Part shown: one piece after another, positions 27,042-35,300 of the stretch
Layout of the letters: the number at the start of each line of letters is the position of its first letter
How positions within the stretch are numbered: the stretch's first letter is position 1
Source of the DNA: an uncultured Limimonas sp.
Lineage (GTDB): Bacteria; Pseudomonadota; Alphaproteobacteria; Kiloniellales; Rhodovibrionaceae
Direction of reading: 5' to 3'
NCBI GenBank assembly: GCA_913055855.1
Contig: CAJXKW010000015.1
Coordinates: forward strand, 1 to 36,448
Length of the DNA stretch: 36,448 bases
Notes under the pieces: generated by a model
The model's input: the letters and a program-made list of their open reading frames with translations, nothing else
The model's database searches: none
Told to the model about the DNA's origin: nothing
Position numbers and translations under genes: made by a program

Positions 27042-30000
27042 TCCGCTGGTTCGCCGGTCATCCCACAGCGGCGAACCTGCTCTTGCTCGTGATCCTGGCA
27101 ACGGGCCTGTTCGCCGTTCCCGACCTCAAGCGCGAGACGTTTCCCGATTACCGCCCCGTGGAAGTACGCGTCGAGGTCCAATATCGCGGCGCCACCGCCG
27201 CGGATGTGGAGGACGAGATCTGCCAACGCCTCCACGACGCCATGAAGGGGGTCGAGCACCTCGACGAGATCGTCTGCACGGCCCGGGACAATCGGGCCAC
27301 GGCCGTCGCGACCATGCAGGCTGGCGGCGATGCGATCCGCTTTCTCAATGAGGTCGAGACGGAGGTCGGCGCGATCACCGACTTCCCCGAGCGGGCGGAA
27401 CCGCCAGTCGTGCGCGAACTGCACCGCAGCGACCTGGTCGCCGCCGTCGCCGTCACCGGCGACATGCCGACCGATCAGCTGGAAACCTACGCCTACCGCC
27501 TGGAAGAGCGCATCATGGCGCTGCCCGGCATGGCGGATGTGGCCATCAACGGCATCTCCCAACGCCAATGGCAGGTGACCGTCCCCCGCGACGTGCTCGG
27601 CCAGTACGGGCTGTCGGCCCGGGACTTGGCTGCCCGTGTTGCAAGCCAGAACGTGGACATGCCGCTGGGCACCCTGGAGACGCCGGAGCGCGACATTCAG
27701 GTGCGTTTCACCGACCAGCGGCGCTCACTGCGCGACCTCGAAAATCTGGTCGTGGTTTCAGACGCGGCGGGCGGGGAACTGGCGCTCGGCGACATCGCGC
27801 AGCTGGAGCGGATCGGCGAAAAGGAAGAGGAAAAAATCCGCTTCAACGGTGAGCGGGCCGTGGTGCTGGAGGTCAAGAAGACGCTCGGGGCCGACTCCCT
27901 TCACGCGATGGAGCGGCTGACGGGCTTGATCGAGGAAGAGCGCGCCCGGTTCGGCGACGGGATGCGCCTGTCCGTGACCCAGGATGCGACCAGCATCGTC
28001 CGCGATCGGCTCTGGATGCTGGTGGAAAACGGCGTGCTCGGCCTCGCCCTGGTGATGGCGGTGATGAGCCTGTTCTTCCGGCCGCGGCTGGCGTTCTGGG
28101 CGGTGCTCGGCCTGCCGGCGGCGTTCATGGGCGCATTCGCCGTCATGGCGCTGACGGGCCTGAGCCTGAACATGATCACGCTGGTGGCCCTGCTGATGGC
28201 CATTGGCATCGTGATGGACGACGCGGTGGTCATCGTCGACAACGTCGCCGTCCAGTCCGCGCACCAGACCTCCGCCCTGGCGGCGGTCACCCAAGGCACA
28301 CGCCAGGTCCTCCCCGGCGTCCTGTCCTCCTTCCTGACCACCGTGGTGGTGTTCGCGCCCCTGTCGTTTCTTGCCGGCGAGCTGGGGGCCGTCCTGGAAG
28401 TTCTGCCGGTGGTTCTGATCGCCGCGCTGGCGGTGAGCCTGATCGAAGCCTTCTGGATCCTGCCGCATCATCTCAAGGCGAGCGTCGACACGCTGCGCGC
28501 CGACACCACCTCGCGCTTCCACCAAGCCTTCGAGCGCGCGTTCGCCACCGCGCGGGAAGGCGTGGGCAGGTCCGCCGATCGGGCTGTCGGGTGGCGCTAT
28601 CCCGTGCTGGCACTTGTTCTGGTGGTCCTGCTCGGTTCCGCCGGCTTCCTCGCCGGCGGACACCTCGGCCGCGAGGCCATGCCGGACGTCGAAGGCGATG
28701 TGCTGGAAGCTCGCATCCTGATGCCTCAGGGCACGCCCCTCGCCCGCACCGAGACAGTGGCCGGGCGCATTGAAGGAGCCATCCGCCGCATCGATGACCG
28801 CCTGACACCGGATCAGCCCGATCAGGCGCGCTTGGTGGACGCAATCCAAACGCGGTTCAATCACAACCCCAGCGCCGGGGAGGCCGGGGCGCACGTGGCC
28901 ACGGTCATTGTGGACCTGCTCACGGCCGAGAAGCGCACGACCAGCCTGGACAAGCTGACCCAAGCCTGGCGCGAAGAGATCGGTAGCATCGCTGGCATCC
29001 ACAGCCTCGTTATCCAGGAACCCGGTTTTGGCCCGGCGGGCACGCCGATCGAAATACGCCTGCACGGCGACAATCTGGATGACCTGAAGGCTGCCGCTGT
29101 CGACGTGTCGGCGCGTCTCGCGAGCTATGACGCCACCTACAACGTCATGGACGATCTGCGTCCGGGCAAGCCGCAACGCACGCTCTCGCTCGCGCCGGGG
29201 GCACACGGTCTGGGCATGACCGCCGAGGAGGTCGGCAATCAGCTGCGCGCGGCATGGCTCGGCCAAATCGCCGACACCCAGCGCGTGGGCGAGCGCGATG
29301 TCGAGGTGCTGGTTCGCGAGCCCGCCAGTGATCGTGACAGCCTGGGGGATCTGGCCGATCAGACCGTCACGGGGCCGGACGGAGCGCGGGTGCCCCTGAG
29401 CGAGGTGGCGGACATCCGCGAAGAGCGCGGGTGGGCGCGTATTAACCGGATTGACGGCCGGCGCACCGTGACGATCGAGGCCAACGTCGACGCCCGGCAG
29501 AGCAGCGGGCAGGCCATCGTCGGCGATCTGCGCAGTGGCTGGTTGGCGGATTTTCGCGCGCGCCACCCCGGGCTCGATGTGGCTTTCGAGGGCCAGGTCG
29601 CTCGTTCCGCGGAGACCGGCGGATCCATCGGCCGTGGGCTGCTGATTGGCCTCGTGGGGATTTACGTGATCCTCTCGTTCCAGTTCCGCAGCTACATTGA
29701 ACCGCTGATCGTGATCCTGGCGATTCCATTGACCCTGATCGGTGCTGTCTGGGGTCACGTCCTGATGGGATACTATCTGTCCATGCCGTCGCTGATCGGT
29801 GCAGCCGGCCTCGCGGGCATCGCGGTCAACGACGCGATTCTCTTGATTCAGTTCATCAAGCGGAACCGGGCTCGCGGCGCGAATGCCGCGCAAGCCGCGG
29901 GTCAAGCCAGTCGCCAGCGTTTCCGGGCGATCCTGATCACCTCGTCCACGACCATCGCCGGCTTGTTGCCGCTGCTCTTGGAAACCAGCACCCAGGCGGA

Positions 30001-30145
30001 TGCCATCAAGCCCTTGGTCGTGTCCGTGGTTTTCGGGTTGCTTGCCATCACCGTTCTTGTGCTGGTGCTGATCCCGGCCCTTTACGTACTGGCCGACGAC
30101 TGGGGGTGGACGCGTTCCGCTGCCACAGGAGAGGCGCAGGAATAA
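27038..30145 (+). CDS. RND efflux pump, AcrB/HAE-like inner-membrane transporter
   Basis: This 1035-residue protein has usual RND length. It begins with one membrane helix (TAANLLLLVILATGLFAV) and a large periplasmic loop starting LKRETFPDYRPVEVRVEV. A helix bundle near 325-465 carries the proton-relay pair Asp394-Asp395 in GIVMDDAVVIVDN. A second periplasmic loop and a C-terminal bundle with GIAVNDAILLIQFIKRNR follow. It exports small molecules by proton antiport with the adaptor encoded upstream and an outer-membrane channel not present here. Its ATG overlaps the adaptor's TGA (ATGA), so translation is coupled; the nonsense codon in the adaptor may lower its expression. The sequence itself shows no damage. 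Confidence 0.93.
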   Translation: MIRWFAGHPTAANLLLLVILATGLFAVPDLKRETFPDYRPVEVRVEVQYRGATAADVEDEICQRLHDAMKGVEHLDEIVCTARDNRATAVATMQAGGDAIRFLNEVETEVGAITDFPERAEPPVVRELHRSDLVAAVAVTGDMPTDQLETYAYRLEERIMALPGMADVAINGISQRQWQVTVPRDVLGQYGLSARDLAARVASQNVDMPLGTLETPERDIQVRFTDQRRSLRDLENLVVVSDAAGGELALGDIAQLERIGEKEEEKIRFNGERAVVLEVKKTLGADSLHAMERLTGLIEEERARFGDGMRLSVTQDATSIVRDRLWMLVENGVLGLALVMAVMSLFFRPRLAFWAVLGLPAAFMGAFAVMALTGLSLNMITLVALLMAIGIVMDDAVVIVDNVAVQSAHQTSALAAVTQGTRQVLPGVLSSFLTTVVVFAPLSFLAGELGAVLEVLPVVLIAALAVSLIEAFWILPHHLKASVDTLRADTTSRFHQAFERAFATAREGVGRSADRAVGWRYPVLALVLVVLLGSAGFLAGGHLGREAMPDVEGDVLEARILMPQGTPLARTETVAGRIEGAIRRIDDRLTPDQPDQARLVDAIQTRFNHNPSAGEAGAHVATVIVDLLTAEKRTTSLDKLTQAWREEIGSIAGIHSLVIQEPGFGPAGTPIEIRLHGDNLDDLKAAAVDVSARLASYDATYNVMDDLRPGKPQRTLSLAPGAHGLGMTAEEVGNQLRAAWLGQIADTQRVGERDVEVLVREPASDRDSLGDLADQTVTGPDGARVPLSEVADIREERGWARINRIDGRRTVTIEANVDARQSSGQAIVGDLRSGWLADFRARHPGLDVAFEGQVARSAETGGSIGRGLLIGLVGIYVILSFQFRSYIEPLIVILAIPLTLIGAVWGHVLMGYYLSMPSLIGAAGLAGIAVNDAILLIQFIKRNRARGANAAQAAGQASRQRFRAILITSSTTIAGLLPLLLETSTQADAIKPLVVSVVFGLLAITVLVLVLIPALYVLADDWGWTRSAATGEAQE

Positions 30146-30164
30146 TACCACCCCCTGCCGTGCC

Positions 30165-30182
30165 TGAGCCGCAATCGGCTCA
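30165..30182. terminator. terminator hairpin between convergent RND and hemN genes
   Basis: TGAGCCG (30165-30171) pairs with CGGCTCA (30176-30182) around CAAT. A second short stem, CCGTA/TACGG, follows and ends in TTTTT near 30205-30210 on the plus strand. The position suits termination of the RND operon and perhaps of hemN from the other side. Confidence 0.65.
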
Positions 30183-30266
30183 TCTCCGTAGCCGGTCGTA
30201 TACGGTTTTTGTCGGCGCGGCTGGACCGGCTTGAGCGCGGCAGGTCACGCCCCCGGGGTCGCTGGG

Positions 30267-31631
30267 TCATACGGCGCGGCTGTGCCCGTGCGCCGGGGCG
30301 AAGTAGGGGTCGAAGGCGCTGCACACGACACGTGTCCACGGCCAGGCGTCGGGCGCCAGCGTCACCCGCCAGCCGTGGCGCTTCACCAAGCCATCCCGTT
30401 CCAGCGGCTCCAGCGCCGCCCACGCGTCGGCGAACAGTTCGGGCGCGTAGCCGTGCGCGCGGGCGCACGCCGCCAGATCCGCCGCCTGATAGGTCATCAG
30501 CGTGGCGATGACGCTGCGCCGGCAGGCGTCTTCGGCGCCCACCGCGATTCCCTTGTGGACGCCGAGCCCGCCATCGCGCACACCGTGGCGGTAGGTGCGC
30601 AGATGCGGGCTGGCCTGGGCGTAGCCCTGCGGGAGGGCGCTGATCGCCGACGCGCCGGCGCCCAGCAGCCACGAACAGGGATCGTCGGTGTAGCCCTGGA
30701 AATTGCGCCGCAGCGTGCCCGCCGCATGGGCACGGGCGAGGCCGTCGCCGGGGCGCGCGAAGTGGTCGATGCCGATGGCGCGGTAGCCGGCGGCTTGAAG
30801 CCGTTCGCGGGCCGTTCGGGCTTGATCCAGCCGGGCCTGCGTGCCCGGCAGCGCAGCCGCGTCGAGCTGGCGTTGATGCGGTTTCGCCCAGGGGACGTGG
30901 GCGTAGCCGAACACCGCCAGCCGGTCGGGCGCGAGCCCGGCCACCGCATCGACCGTATCCGCCACGCTCGCCGCCGTCTGGTTCGGTAGCCCGTACATGA
31001 GATCGACACTCACCGCGTCGATGCCCGCCGCGCGCACCGCCGCCACACTCTCCGCCACGCGGTCGTATCCCTGCACGCGGTTGATGGCCGTCTGGACGAT
31101 CTCGTCAAAGGTCTGAACACCCAGGCTCACCCGGTTGATCCCGGCGCTCGCCAACTCGCCGGCCATGCTGCGCGTTACGGTGCGGGGGTCCAGCTCGATC
31201 GCCAGCTCGGCGCCCGGTGACACGGCGAACAGCTCGTCCACCGCCGCCATGATGCGGTGAAACCCCTCCGGCACCAGGATGCTGGGGGTGCCGCCGCCGA
31301 AATGCAGGTGCTTCACCGGCGCCCGCGAGCCCAGCCAGGCCGCGAGCTGGTGCAAATGCGCGATCACGGTGTCGGCATAGGCGGCGAGCGGCTCGTTGCG
31401 GCTGGCCGCTCGCGTGTGACAGCCGCAATACCAGCACAGATGGCGGCAGTACGGCACGTGCACGTAAAGCGAGATCGGGCGCGCGCCGTCGTGCGCCGCC
31501 AGCCAGGCGCGCAGCGCGGCGTCGTCGACCGAGCCGTCGAACTGCGTCGCCGTGGGAAAGCTGGTGTAGCGCGGGACCGGGGCGTCCAGGCCGTTGCCTC
31601 TCGGCTCGACGGCCAGGGTGCTGCTGGTCAT
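30267..31631 (-). CDS. hemN: oxygen-independent coproporphyrinogen III oxidase (radical SAM)
   Basis: This 454-residue enzyme decarboxylates coproporphyrinogen III to protoporphyrinogen IX without oxygen in heme biosynthesis. The radical-SAM iron-sulfur motif CRHLCWYCGC gives Cys62, Cys66, Cys69 and the extra Cys71 that is typical of true HemN. It is followed by LHFGGGTPS and GVQTFDEIVQTAINR. An N-terminal PVPRYTSFPTATQF segment also matches HemN. AAAGGA about eight bases before the ATG at 31629-31631 decides this start; an upstream in-frame ATG at 31736 lacks support. It lies 97 bp downstream of a DUF542-like gene on the same strand, pointing to low-oxygen or nitrosative-stress expression. 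I looked for an FNR box upstream and found no good one. Confidence 0.94.
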   Translation of the reverse strand: MTSSTLAVEPRGNGLDAPVPRYTSFPTATQFDGSVDDAALRAWLAAHDGARPISLYVHVPYCRHLCWYCGCHTRAASRNEPLAAYADTVIAHLHQLAAWLGSRAPVKHLHFGGGTPSILVPEGFHRIMAAVDELFAVSPGAELAIELDPRTVTRSMAGELASAGINRVSLGVQTFDEIVQTAINRVQGYDRVAESVAAVRAAGIDAVSVDLMYGLPNQTAASVADTVDAVAGLAPDRLAVFGYAHVPWAKPHQRQLDAAALPGTQARLDQARTARERLQAAGYRAIGIDHFARPGDGLARAHAAGTLRRNFQGYTDDPCSWLLGAGASAISALPQGYAQASPHLRTYRHGVRDGGLGVHKGIAVGAEDACRRSVIATLMTYQAADLAACARAHGYAPELFADAWAALEPLERDGLVKRHGWRVTLAPDAWPWTRVVCSAFDPYFAPAHGHSRAV

Positions 31632-31728
31632 CGCTGGGTCCTTTCGCAAGGCGGCATCGCTCGCGCCCGGTTCGCGCCAGATGCCGCGGCCAGCACGCCG
31701 GAAAATTTGGCCTTGTGAAGTCAAATCA

Positions 31729-32001
31729 TCACTCAAACAATATTACCGAAAGTGGCGCTCCAAAGCGACGCCATCCGCGTTGGCACCTGGACGGTGGGGG
31801 GGCGTTACTGGTCTTCTCCGCCAGGCTCCGGTCGATCTGGTCGAGGTCGAGGCCCCGCGCGTTGACCGCTTTGCCGGGCGGCGCGTCGCCGCTGCACCGG
31901 AAATCCAGACCGTGTTCCCGGACCACAGCGGTCGCGCCCGGACACGTCACCGCGAGCCTACCCATCCGCCAGGTGCGGCAAGAGGGTGCCGGTGCCGCCA
32001 T
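31729..32001 (-). CDS. short DUF542/ScdA-N-like protein
   Basis: This 90-residue protein has a central segment (PGATAVVREHGLDFRCSGDA, then PPGKAVNARGLDLDQIDRSL) that follows the pattern of the DUF542 domain found at the N-terminus of ScdA/YtfE/RIC iron-sulfur repair proteins. Their usual HGIDFCCGG is here HGLDFRCSG, with one cysteine of the pair lost. The hemerythrin domain of full-length RIC is absent. GGGAGG seven bases before the ATG at 31999-32001 strongly supports this start. It lies directly upstream of hemN, a setting seen in bacteria with anaerobic or nitric-oxide-linked metabolism. Family assignment rests on pattern memory and is moderate. Confidence 0.6.
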   Translation of the reverse strand: MAAPAPSCRTWRMGRLAVTCPGATAVVREHGLDFRCSGDAPPGKAVNARGLDLDQIDRSLAEKTSNAPPPSRCQRGWRRFGAPLSVILFE

Positions 32002-32314
32002 CGCGTACCTCCCATTGGCCGGCGCCACGGAGTCGCCCAATAAGAAGTATAGGATGAATATGTTTTTCCCGCGTGCGGCGGTTCGACGCACAGTTCACCC
32101 GAAGGCCATCTCCCCGGTTTCGTCGCCGCTTACACGGTGCCCGGCGGCGGATCTTTCTGAAATTCATATACCAGGTATTTTTTCATTCCCGTGTTCAACG
32201 CACAGCTCGACGCTTGGTGGCGCCGGGCCGCGAACCGCCGAGGATGCCGGTGTGGTCGCCGCGAAATAGCGGTCCGCATCGGCTTGGGTTTCAGCCCATG
32301 CGGCGCCGCCCGGA
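32002..32314. other. intergenic region upstream of the DUF542-like gene
   Basis: About 310 bp with AT-rich patches (near 32040-32065 and 32160-32190) that should hold the promoter of the minus-strand pair. A minus-strand TATACT lies at about 32045-32050 without a good -35. ATACCAGGTAT (32168-32178) is a small palindrome. No gene is supported. Confidence 0.4.
32274..32303 (-). terminator. hairpin after the adhesin gene
   Basis: CCGCAT (32274-32279) pairs with ATGCGG (32298-32303), with an inner GGCT/AGCC pairing, just after the adhesin stop codon. No T run follows on the minus strand. It is a possible terminator. Confidence 0.4.
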
Positions 32315-35300
32315 TCAGCCGATCAGGATGCCGCCGTCCAGTCCATCGCCGACCAGTGTGCCACCCACCGCGAGCGCGGGAACCCCGTCCGGATCGGGCT
32401 GAACGGCGGCCGTGGTTTCGACCGGGCCGTCCGTCCCGTCGCCCTCGAAGGCCAGGCCGGTTTCGCCGTTGACGGCCAGCTCGACGGCGAGCCCGTCGTC
32501 GCCCCCATCCGGCGTGTCGCCGCGTTCGATGCGCAGGGTGTTGCCGCTGGCCTCGAAGCTGTATTCGGCCGGGCTGTCGGGTAGGCGCACGCCGTCGCCC
32601 GGGTGCACGATGGCGGAAGCCCGCGTGCCGGCCGCCACCTCCAGCGTTTCGTCCGCGCTCGTGGTGACCACGCGGCTCTGGTCCGGCACGTGGACCTGCT
32701 GATCCACGCCGGTGAGAACGAACTCGCTGGGCGCCGCATCGGTGGCCGGTGCGCTGTCCGGAGTCCGCGGATCGAGGCTCGCCGGATCGAAACCGCCGTC
32801 GACCACCGCGCCATCGAGTTCGACGACCGGCACGCCGTCGTGCACGCCGATGCCCACATCGACCGCGCCGTCGCCGGCCACCAGCGTGCCGCTGCCGTTG
32901 ACGATCAGTTCCGTCTGGTGGCCATCGGGCGCGGCGATCGTGAGGCCGTTGCCGCTGGCGTGGAAGGTGTGCTCGGCCAGCGTCCCCTCGCCCAGCTCGA
33001 CGACCGTGTCATCGCGGACGAGGGCCGAGTTGAAGCTCGCGTCCCCGAGGTCGATGCGCTCGGCGCGGCCGCGCACCTCGGTGAACGCGGGTGCGTCGGC
33101 ACGGCCACCGTCCGCCAGGATCAGCAGGTTCGGGTCGGTCGCGAGCTCGATGGGCCCGCTCTCGCCGGAGCCGTCCGCGATGCGCTCGACCCCCTCCAGC
33201 GTGGCCGCACCCGCGAGCGTCTCCACGGCGTGACCGCCGGCTGAGGCCGCGACATCCGTGACCAGGTGATCGAACCGTGCGGTGTCCGCCCCGGGGCCGC
33301 CGTCCAGGGTGCCGTCGCCGGCGCCGGAAACCAGGAGATCGTCGCCGGCGCCGCCGTCGAGCGTGTCGTCGCCGCCCGCCCCGTTCAGCAGGTTGTCGCC
33401 GCCATCGCCGGACAGGCTGTCGCCGTGCGCGGAGCCGACAATGTTGGCGATGCCGGTGAGCGTGTCGCTGCCGTCGCCGGTGGCCGTGCCGCTGGCGAGA
33501 TCGGCGGTCACGGCGTTCGGGCTGTCGCCGTAATCGGCCGTGTCCGTGCCGGCGCCACCGGTGAGCGCGTCGTCGCCAGCGCCGCCGGTCAGGATGTCCT
33601 CCCCCGCGCCGCCGCGAACGGTGTCGTCGCCCGTGCCCCCGATCAGGCGGTCGTTGCCGCCAGCGGAGGAGATGTCGTCGTCGCCGCCGGCACCGCGGAT
33701 CACGTCCGGACCGGGCCCGAAGAAGAGGGTCTGGTCGCTGCTGTCGCCGACGACATTGTCGACGTCGGGCGGACCGCCCGACGCGGTTTCCTCGGTTCCC
33801 CGGAAATTGCCGTCGCCGCGGACCACGACGTTGGCCGAGCCCGTGACCTCGACCGTCGGCGGGGCCGAGCCGCCGTCGCCGCCGCCGCCGCCGGCGAGTG
33901 CATTGGTGTCGACCACGACCACGGTGTTCCGGCCGTCGCCGGAATCGCCGACGGTCACCGAGATCGCGTCGGCATCGGAGTCTTCGGTCTGGCTGTCGTC
34001 GCCGCTGCCGTCGGTCGCGGGCGCGGTCGGCGTGAGTTCCACGAGCTCGACCGGCTGGGACGAATCGTCGGCGCCGCCCACCACATCGTCCAGAAAGGCG
34101 TCGCGGTTGGCTGCGTCCTCACCGGAATCGTCATCGCCGCCGCCCGTGGGGGCGATGGCGCTGCTCAGGGCGTCGCGGCCGGCGCTCTGGCGGCTGGTGC
34201 CGACGAGGCCGAGCGTATCGGGGATGCTCGCGCGCACGGTGTCGCCAACGTCGACGTCGACGTTGGGGCTGTCGTCGATCTCGTCGACGCGGTCCCCGTC
34301 CGGCACGGCGTTGACGCTGACCACCTCGACGTCTTCGCCCGTTTCGGGATCGGTCGTGGTGCCCGTGGACGCCGGCGCGCCGTCGATCGTGACGTTCTCG
34401 AAGTCGTCGGTCTGGTTCAGGCCCGTGTCCACGCGGTTGTCGGTGGTGGCCTGATCGTCGCCGTCGAAGAGGTCGTCGTCCTCGCCGTCGCCGTCCGTGT
34501 CGTCCGGATTGTCTTCGTCCTCGTCGTCGTCCGGCGGCGGGGGCGGAGCCGGGGTGTTGTTGGTGACGCCCTGCCCGGCAAAGCCCGCGAGCAGGTTGCC
34601 GCTGTCGTCGGCGGCCGTCTTGCTGCCCTGGGTGTGGTCCAGCGTGACCGTTTCGCCGTTCGACACGGCGCTGGCGAGCGAAAGATCGAGCGTCGTCGCA
34701 TCGGTGTAGGCGACGTTGTTGACGGTCACAGGGCTGCCGCCGGCGGTCACGGTGAACGCGCCGCCGCCCGGCGTGTCGCCGGCGGCCGTGGACATCGTCT
34801 CGGACAGGTTCACCGTCAGCGTGCCGCCGTCGACACTGGCCCCCGAAACAGTGGGGGCCTGATTGTCCACGGTGATGGCGAAGCTCTTCGCCGGGGAGGT
34901 GTCGCTGCCGCCGTTGGCCGTGCCGCCGTCGTCCACCACCTGAACGTCCACCGTGGCGGTCCCCTGCACGCCGGCGGCGGGCGTGTAGGTCAGATCGCCG
35001 TTGTTGGCCACGTCCGGCTGGGCCGCGAAGAGCGAATTGTCCGTGTTGGTGACGGTGAAGTCGCTGATGCTCTGGCCGCCTTCGGTGCCGTTGCCGCCAA
35101 AGGCGACGCCGCTGTTGGAGGTGTCGACGAAGCCGGCGAAGGTTGTCTGGTTCGTCGTGTTGCCCGCGCTCTGATCCGCCAGGCTCTGCGTCAGCGAGGG
35201 CGCGTCGTTGACCGCGTCCACCGTGATGTCGGCGGTGTCGGTCCCGGTGGAATGCGCCGTGGTGCCGCCGTTGGTGGTCGTGTCGACCTTGTTGGCGGCG

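Noticed and set aside
27758..30151. 797-codon minus-strand frame opposite the RND pump
   Set aside because: The composition is His/Gln/Gly-rich without domains; the plus frame is a complete RND transporter.
31690..31750. FNR-type box upstream of hemN
   Set aside because: TTGACTTCACAA-like sequence is present, but the half-site spacing does not match TTGAT-N4-ATCAA.
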